Positions 57,650 to 64,000 of a stretch of 64,000 bases of DNA are shown here, piece by piece; the stretch's first letter is position 1; each line of letters opens with the position of its first letter. The notes under the pieces were generated by a model. The model was not told where the DNA came from. It saw only the letters and a list, made by a program, of their open reading frames with translations, and did not search any database. A program made the translations under genes and the position numbers. Source of the stretch: Hyparrhenia diplandra (Eukaryota > Streptophyta > Magnoliopsida > Poales > Poaceae); contig JADLZK010000264.1 in the NCBI GenBank assembly GCA_015847255.1, positions 1 through 64,000 on the forward strand, read 5' to 3'.

Positions 57650-59722
57650 ATGGCTACATTCCATGTCAACAACACCAAGAAGGCGCCACCTTTCGATGGC
57701 ACCAACTTTGCCTATTGGAAGGTGAAGATGACCGCACACCTCAAGTCAATCAATAGAGAAGTGTGGGTTGTGACCGAGAACAAGTTTGAGGTGACAAAGC
57801 CAAATGAGCCAACCGCGGCCGAAGAGAAGAAGATCTATGCAAATGATCTTGCCGTGAGTGCATTCCATGAAGCATTCAACGATAGAGTGTTTGAGCAAGT
57901 CAAATCACTCACCATTGCTCATGAGATTTGGAAGAAGCTAGAAGAGTGCTATGAGGGCACCGAAGGCGTCAAGCAAGCAAAGGCCTATATCAAGCTTGAG
58001 CAATTCAATAGCTTCAAGATGGAAGAAGATGAGAGCGTGCCGGAGATGTTCCACCGCATGCAAGTGTTGGTGAACGATCTCAATGCACTTGGTGAAGACA
58101 TCAAGGACAAGACCTTCAACATGAAGTTCTTGAGGTGTTTGCCGGAGAGGTTTGGGATGTTCATCACCGTGCTAGTGAGGACAAACTTGAAGAATTTGAC
58201 ACCAAACCAATTGCTTGATGAGGTCATGACCGATGACTCCTATAGAGATGACAAGAAGAAGCAAGAGCTCATCAACAAGGCAAACAAGAAGGTCAAGGAA
58301 GAAGAGAAGAAAGAGGACAAGAAGGGCTTGACACTCAAGGCAAGCTCATCTTCAAAGGGCAAGAAGAAGAAAGAGGAATCAAGTGATGATGAGAGTGGCA
58401 CTTCTACTAGTGGAAGTGAAGTTGATGAACAAATGGCCCTCTTTGTGAGAAGATTGGGCAAATATGTGAAGAAGACATACATCAACAAGAAGAACAAGAA
58501 GCAATCATCCAAGAAGACCAAGGATGGCAAGAATGAAGGCAACATGAAGTGCTTTCGGTGTCATGATGATTGTCACTTGATTGCCGAATGCCCATATGAG
58601 AGTGATGATGAGAAGGGCATCAAAAAAGCTAGAAAGAAGAATGATGCCAAGAAGGAGAAGGAGAAGAAGCCCAAGAAGAAGAATGAGTCACATGTGGCTA
58701 CTTGGGATAGTGATGGCTCATCCTCTTCAAGTGATGAAGAAGTGGAGAAGAAGAAGGGACAAGCTCACCTTGCCATGCATGACAAGATCTCCCTCTTCGA
58801 CACTTCCTCTTCGTGCTTCATGGCTAAGGCCACTAAGGTACAATCTATCACTAAAGATGATGATGATGATGATAGTGATAGTGATAGTGATGATGAGGAG
58901 CCAACTCACACTAGGGAGGAGTTGAAAATTATACTTGATGATTGCATTGACATGTACAAGCAAAGTAGGAAGGAGGTCAAGGGCTTGCATAAGGAAACAA
59001 AGAGCCTTAAGCAAGAACTTGATGAGCTTCAGGCCTCTTATGAGAGTCTAAAGGTAGACCATAAGAAGCTTGATAAATCTCATTCTAAGTTAGAGAAAGC
59101 TCACTCCTCTCTACAAGAAGAGCACAAGTTGTGCCAAGTTGTGGAAGATGTTAGTACATGCAATGCTAGCATCATGTGTGATATTCTAGTTGATGAATCA
59201 TCTGCCACATGTGTAGCCTCCACTAGCCCTATCACTAGCACATCCATCTCTAGTGAGGATAATGACAACCCTATGCTTATCCATGAGAATGCTTGTTTAA
59301 AGAGGGAAGTAAAGGAGCTCAATCACACCTTGGCTAAGGCTTATGGTAGTGAGGACCGCTTGCTTATGTGCTTGGGTAGCCAAAGGGCATCCTTATACAA
59401 GGAGGGCTTAGGCTATATCCCCAAAAAAGGCAAGGCCACCCTTGTAACTCACAAGACACGTTTTGTGAAGAACATTGGTAGCTATTGCAAAGCTTGCAAG
59501 CAAGTTGGTCATCTAGAGCCAAAGTGCATGAACAAGAAAGCCAATGTTTCTTCTATCAAGCTTGATCATTTTTATATGCTTGTGAAGAAGGAAAATGGTG
59601 TTCGTGCTAGGTTCATTGGTACACCATGGATGGGCTCAAAGAAGAAAGCCATTTGGGTACCAAAGGCCTTGGTGACTAACCTTGAAGGACCCAAGCAACA
59701 TTGGGTACCTAAGAAGAATTGA
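57650..59722 (+). CDS. gag: Copia element I Gag (690 aa)
   Basis: Capsid/nucleocapsid protein that packages the RNA. The ATG at 57650 (MATFHVNNTKKAPPFDGTNF) is preferred over an in-frame GTG at 57641. The N-terminal capsid part has YWKVKMTAHL, HEIWKKLEECYEG and LRCLPERFGMFI. A Lys-rich segment (residues 200-295) precedes a zinc knuckle C301-X2-C304-X4-H309-X4-C314. An acidic repeat follows (DDDDDDSDSDSDDEE, about residue 405), then a coiled coil (about 435-500), and a second knuckle C613-X2-C616-X4-H621-X4-C626. It ends WVPKKN with TGA at 59720. The length is large for Copia Gag, as in SIRE-type elements. Intact as read. Confidence 0.9.
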   Translation: MATFHVNNTKKAPPFDGTNFAYWKVKMTAHLKSINREVWVVTENKFEVTKPNEPTAAEEKKIYANDLAVSAFHEAFNDRVFEQVKSLTIAHEIWKKLEECYEGTEGVKQAKAYIKLEQFNSFKMEEDESVPEMFHRMQVLVNDLNALGEDIKDKTFNMKFLRCLPERFGMFITVLVRTNLKNLTPNQLLDEVMTDDSYRDDKKKQELINKANKKVKEEEKKEDKKGLTLKASSSSKGKKKKEESSDDESGTSTSGSEVDEQMALFVRRLGKYVKKTYINKKNKKQSSKKTKDGKNEGNMKCFRCHDDCHLIAECPYESDDEKGIKKARKKNDAKKEKEKKPKKKNESHVATWDSDGSSSSSDEEVEKKKGQAHLAMHDKISLFDTSSSCFMAKATKVQSITKDDDDDDSDSDSDDEEPTHTREELKIILDDCIDMYKQSRKEVKGLHKETKSLKQELDELQASYESLKVDHKKLDKSHSKLEKAHSSLQEEHKLCQVVEDVSTCNASIMCDILVDESSATCVASTSPITSTSISSEDNDNPMLIHENACLKREVKELNHTLAKAYGSEDRLLMCLGSQRASLYKEGLGYIPKKGKATLVTHKTRFVKNIGSYCKACKQVGHLEPKCMNKKANVSSIKLDHFYMLVKKENGVRARFIGTPWMGSKKKAIWVPKALVTNLEGPKQHWVPKKN

Positions 59723-59768
59723 TCTTATTTTGTAGGTCAATTATCGTACCGGAGGAGAGCATTGGATA

Positions 59769-62700
59769 ATGGATAGTGGGTGCACTCAACACATGACCGG
59801 GGATTCTCATATGTTCAAGTCAATTAGCATCAAGGGCATTGATGAGTATGAGTCAATCACATTTGGCAATGACAAGAAAGGCAATGTGTTAGGGCTAGGC
59901 AAGATTGCTATCACTCAAGAGAAGAGTTTGTCAAAGGTGTTGCTAGTTGATCATCTTGATTACAACCTATTGTCGGTCTCTCAACTTTGTGATCTTGGTT
60001 ACAAATGCATATTCACAAGCCAAGAAGTTGAAGTGGTTAGTGGTGATGGTGCAAACATGATCTTTAAGGGATTTAGATATGGTGATCTCTACCTTGTTGA
60101 TTTTAAGTCAAAAGAAGCCAAGTTGACAACATATTTACTCTCAAAGGCTAGCAAAGGGTGGTTGTGGCATAGAAGGCTTGGTCATGTTGGAATGAAGCAA
60201 TTGGACAAGTTGATGAAGCATGACTTGGTTAGAGGCTTGAATGATGTGAAGTTTGAGAAGGACAAACCTTGTGGAGCATGTCAAGCCGGGAAGCAGCATG
60301 GCAATGCACATCCAACCAAGAGCACAATGAGCACAAGCAAAGCATTTGAGTTGCTACACATGGACTTGTTTGGGCCAACAACATACACTAGCATTGGTGG
60401 CAACAAGTATAGTTTTGTCATAGTTGATGACTACACTAGATACACATGGGTGTTCTTTTTGCATGACAAGAATGATGTATTTGAGCTTTTTAAGACATTT
60501 GTCAAGAGGGTTCAAAATGAATTTGAGACATCCATCAAGAAGATTAGAAGTGATAATGGGAGTGAGTTCAAGAACACAAGAATAGAAGAGTTGTGTGATG
60601 AGCTTGGAATTGGACATCAATTCTCACCAACCTACACTCCTCAATCCAATGGTGTAGTTGAGAGGAAGAATAGAACCTTGATTGAAATGGCAAGATCAAT
60701 GCTTAGTGAGTACAATGTTGGTCATTCTTTTTGGGCCGAAGCAATCAACACGGCTTGCTATTGTAGTAACCGACTCTATTGCCATGGGATGCTTGTCAAG
60801 ACACCTTATGAGTTGCTCAATGGAAGGAAGCCCAACATTGGATATTTTAGAGTCTTTGGATGCAAATGCTACATTCTCAAGAAAGGCACAAGATTGGGCA
60901 TGTTTGACAAGAAGTGTGATGAAGGATTCTTAGTTGGATATTCAACCACAAGCAAAGCCTATAGAGTTTGGAACTTGGGTAGTGGCAAACTTGAAGAAGT
61001 TCATGATTTGGAATTTGATGAAACCCAAGGCTCTCAAAATGAAGTTGAAAATCATGATGATGTGAGTGGTTCCAACTTGGAGAATGCAATGAGAAATATG
61101 GATGTTGGTGACATTCGGCCAAGGTAAGTTGAGGATGATGATGACACTCCATTGACTACCACTACCATTGAGATTGATGCAAATGAAGCAAGCACTAGTG
61201 GTACTCAAGATGAAGATCAAGAACAACAAGCTAGTCCAACTCCTCATCCTAGTCATCAAGTGCAAGTGATGCAACCATCCAACATTACAAGAGATCATCC
61301 AATTGATCAAATTGTTGGTGACATAAATAGTGGAGTGGTCACTAGACGAAGATTGGCATCATTTTGTGCTCACCATGCCTTTGTAGCACAAGAAGAACCG
61401 GAGAACATTGAAAAAGCACTAAAGAAGGAAGATTGGGTCAATACTATGCATGAAGAGCTCAACAACTTCAAGAGGAATGATATTTGGGAATTGGTGGAAA
61501 GGTCAAAGGACTACAATGTGATAGGAACCAAGTGGGTCTTCAAGAACAAGCAAGATCAAGATGGAATTATTGTTAGAAACAAGGAGAGGCTAGTAGCTCA
61601 AGGGTACACTCAAGTAGAGGGTCTTGACTTTGGAGAGACCTATGCACCGGTTGCTAGACTTGAAGCAATTAGAATCTTGCTTGCTTATGCATGTGCTCAT
61701 GACATCAAGCTCTATCAAATGGATGTGAAGAGTGCATTCTTGAATGGCTTCATCAATGAATTGGTATATGTTGAACAACCACCGGGTTTTGAAAATGACA
61801 AGTATCCCAACCATGTGTACAAGTTGAAGAAGGCTTTGTATGGCTTGAAGCAAGCACCTAGAGCATAGTATGAGAGGTTGAGAGATTTTCTCCTCTCTAA
61901 AGGGTTCAAGATGGGAAAGGTGGACACCACTCTCTTCACCAAGAAGATTGGCAAAGACTTGTTTGTGTTGCAAATCTATGTTGATGACATTATCTTTGGG
62001 TCAACCAATCAAGAATTTTGTGAAGAGTTTGCTAAGATGATGGTCAATGAGTTTGAAATGTCAATGCTTGGAGAACTCACATTCTTTCTTGGACTTCAAA
62101 TCAAGCAATTGAAGAATGGCACATTCATTAGTCAAGGCAAGTACATCAAAGACATGATCAAGAAGTTTGATCTTCAAGATGCCAAGTCAATGTCCACACC
62201 AATGGCAACCAATGGAAGCCTAGACCCCGATCCAAGTGGCAACATGGTTGAACAAAAGAAGTATAGGTCCATGATTGGTAGTTTGCTCTATGCAACCGCA
62301 TCAAGACCGGATATTGCATTTAGTGTGGGCATGTGTGCTAGATATCAATCCGATCCTAGAGAAAGTCACCTCAAGGCAACAAAGAGGATTGTGAGGTATT
62401 TAAAGGGCACACAAGATGTTGGACTATGGTATCCAAAGGGATCCAAGTTTGATTTGATTGGATATTCGGATTCCGACTATGGAGGGTGCAAGATAAATAG
62501 AATGAGCACAAGTGGCACATGTCAATTTCTTGGGAGGTCACTAGTATCATGGTCTTCAAAGAAGCAAAATAGTGTTGCTCTCTCAACCACCGAAGCCGAA
62601 TACATTAGTGCGGGAAGTTGTTGCACTCAATTGCTTTGGATGAGGTCAACATTGAAGGATTTTGGATTCAAATTTGACAAGGTTCCATTGTATTGTGACA

Positions 62701-62930
62701 ATGAAAGTGCAAGGAAGATGACCCAAAATCCGGTTCAACATCCAAGAACAAAGCACATTGATATAAGGCATCACTTTATAAGAGATCATCAACAAAAGGG
62801 TGACATTTGTATCATGGGCATTGGCACCGAAGATCAACTAGCCGACATATTCACTAAACCACTTGATGAGAAAAGGTTTTGCATGCTAAAGGGAGAATTG
62901 AACATTATTGACTTCTCCAACTTGAGTTGA
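59769..62930 (+). pseudogene. pol: Copia element I Pol (protease, integrase, reverse transcriptase, RNase H) with two stops
   Basis: The frame lies +1 relative to gag, and an in-frame TAG separates them, so pol expression would need a frameshift or other bypass. Order: protease MDSGCTQHMTGD; GAG-pre-integrase WHRRLGHVG...CGACQAGK; integrase core with HMDLFGP, SDNGSEF and NGVVERKNRT (D, D, E); reverse transcriptase with MDVKSAFLNGFINE, ALYGLKQAPRA and YVDD at 61978-61989; RNase H with GYSDSDYGG and TTEAEY; a tail ADIFTKPLDEKRF ending at 62930. Nonsense codons sit at 61125-61127 (TAA) and 61866-61868 (TAG, where a Trp is expected in R-A-W-Y-E-R). The frame is otherwise open, so this copy is recent. 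Confidence 0.9.
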
Positions 62931-63945
62931 TGCACCCTACTTATATGACATGCCTCTCCTTCGACAAACCCCAAGGTAAAGGTTGGTTGTCATGGTATTC
63001 ATATATAGCTAAGGACTTGTTAGTGCATCTAGACATCATGCATGCTTATTAGGCTCATTCATGGAAATTCAAATGATTTCATTGTATGTGTGGCACCACT
63101 ATTGCTTTGAATGTTTTCATGATCTAGTGGTGGCATATGACATGTTTATGTGCTTGCAATCCTAGTGTCAACTCTAGAAAATGAGCTATTGATGTGTATT
63201 CTAACATGGAGCAAGATAACCCTTATGCATATGAGGTGTGAAAAAGCTTGTCCTTGGTTCAAACTTGAATACATGGAAAGGCAAGTGATCTAGATGAGAC
63301 CACATGTGATACTTTGATTGACTTGATTTCTCTCATTTACACCTTTTTGGTGATTGTTGACAAAGGGGAGAAATAAGTCATAAAGATGTTGAAAAAAAGA
63401 ATCACACAAATAGGGGAGCAAGCTCATAGACTATTTGTGCATTTGTATGTGCATGATCATGATGAAATGTTGCATTGGCAATTTAAATTCAATATACATG
63501 ATTGCTTGGTGTATGCTAGTTTTTAAAAATTGATTGATGTATTGATCAACTAGCATGCATAGGATGTATCTAGACAAAGCTCACATTTTAGCCTATAATG
63601 TTGATCTCATGGGTTATGTTGAGTTTTGATGATTGTCTAGTTACATTGATGCTAAGGACTCCGATGGTTTCACGCTTCAAAGGTCCGAATTCTAGAACCT
63701 TAGCATCTCTTTTGGTATTAGTATCTCTCCCCAAGATTTCTATCCATACATATGTGCCAACTTGATCCAAACACATGGAAGCACATATGTAGGGGGAGCT
63801 ACTACTACCAAAACCGAACCTTGAAATGTTTGTCCAATCCTTGATTCATGATCAAAATGCTATGGGCAAGCAATTCAAGTTCAATTGAATTTTATTTCAA
63901 ATCTTTGTGTTTTTGGTTGTCATCAATTACCAAAAAGGGGGAGAT
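62931..63945 (+). other. Copia element I 3' untranslated region with repeated purine tracts
   Basis: About 1 kb without a coding frame. Purine tracts occur at 63362 (aaaggggagaaa), 63411 (taggggag), 63790 (tagggggag) and finally at 63932-63945 (aaaaagggggagat) adjoining the right LTR, the last being the true polypurine tract. No envelope-like frame is visible here. Confidence 0.75.
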
Positions 63946-64000
63946 TGAAATCTCATGTTTGGTTTTGGAAATTGATGACACACTTGTTGGACTAATCCTT
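63946..64000 (+). repeat. Right LTR of Copia element I, first 55 bp
   Basis: Tgaaatctcatgtttgg onward, identical to the left LTR start except for one G/A difference. It continues outside the window. Confidence 0.9.

Larger units (their letters stand above)
55787..64000 (+). mobile_element. Element I: SIRE/Maximus-type Copia retrotransposon, runs off the window
   Basis: Left LTR 55787-57591, initiator tRNA-Met primer site, gag, pol, 3' UTR with several polypurine tracts, and the first 55 bp of the right LTR (63946-64000), which differ from the left LTR at one site (gacgcac against gacacac). The 5' flank is gctac; the matching TSD is outside the window. A long separate gag with a second knuckle, a frame change into pol, and repeated purine tracts fit the SIRE/Maximus lineage. 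Two nonsense codons in pol make this copy non-autonomous as read. Confidence 0.9.

Overview
The window looks like repeat-rich heterochromatin of a grass (Poaceae) nuclear genome. No host gene, tRNA or rRNA gene was found. Almost every base belongs to a retrotransposon, a DNA transposon or a satellite-like array. The grass assignment is an inference from the mix of families: Athila-type Gypsy elements with a tRNA-Asp primer site, a Tat-type Gypsy element with a GC-rich antisense gene, chromovirus-like long LTRs, and SIRE/Maximus-type Copia elements.

The insertions are nested and most can be ordered by target-site duplications (TSDs). Ground level: a ~350 bp tandem array (1-1584, resuming at 47892-47948) abutting a 5'-truncated Athila-like element H (47949-55786). 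Level 1: element A (1585-47891, TSD cgtat) inserted in the array; a Copia element I (55787 to beyond the window end) inserted in the right LTR of H; and a small terminal-inverted-repeat DNA transposon (49274-50547) inside H. Level 2, inside A: two minus-strand solo LTRs (3782-5198 and 6609-8900); a chromovirus-like solo LTR F (13035-21589) and the Tat-type element C (22403-47467, TSD cctct), both in the right LTR of A. Level 3: solo LTRs E2 (15240-18990, TSD agatc) and G (19540-20960, TSD tgtac) inside F; elements D (26007-31646) and B (35926-44837, TSD gacac) inside C.

Coding content: A and B are the same kind of non-autonomous Athila-like element, with Gag, a zinc knuckle and two tandem retropepsin-like domains but no reverse transcriptase or integrase. 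C has Gag, part of protease and integrase. Its protease end, reverse transcriptase and RNase H were lost in a deletion whose junction is scrambled with pieces of D. C also carries a multi-exon antisense gene with its own TATA box, now split by B. Copia I has one gag frame and one pol frame, the latter interrupted by two nonsense codons. D and H have no recognisable coding region.

The autonomous machinery present (integrase of C, pol of I) is broken. A, B, D and H would have needed enzymes supplied from elsewhere. The points most worth a second look are the duplicated protease, the spliced antisense gene, a possible leader intron in A/B, conserved non-coding hairpins shared by A, B, D and H, and the scrambled C/D junction.
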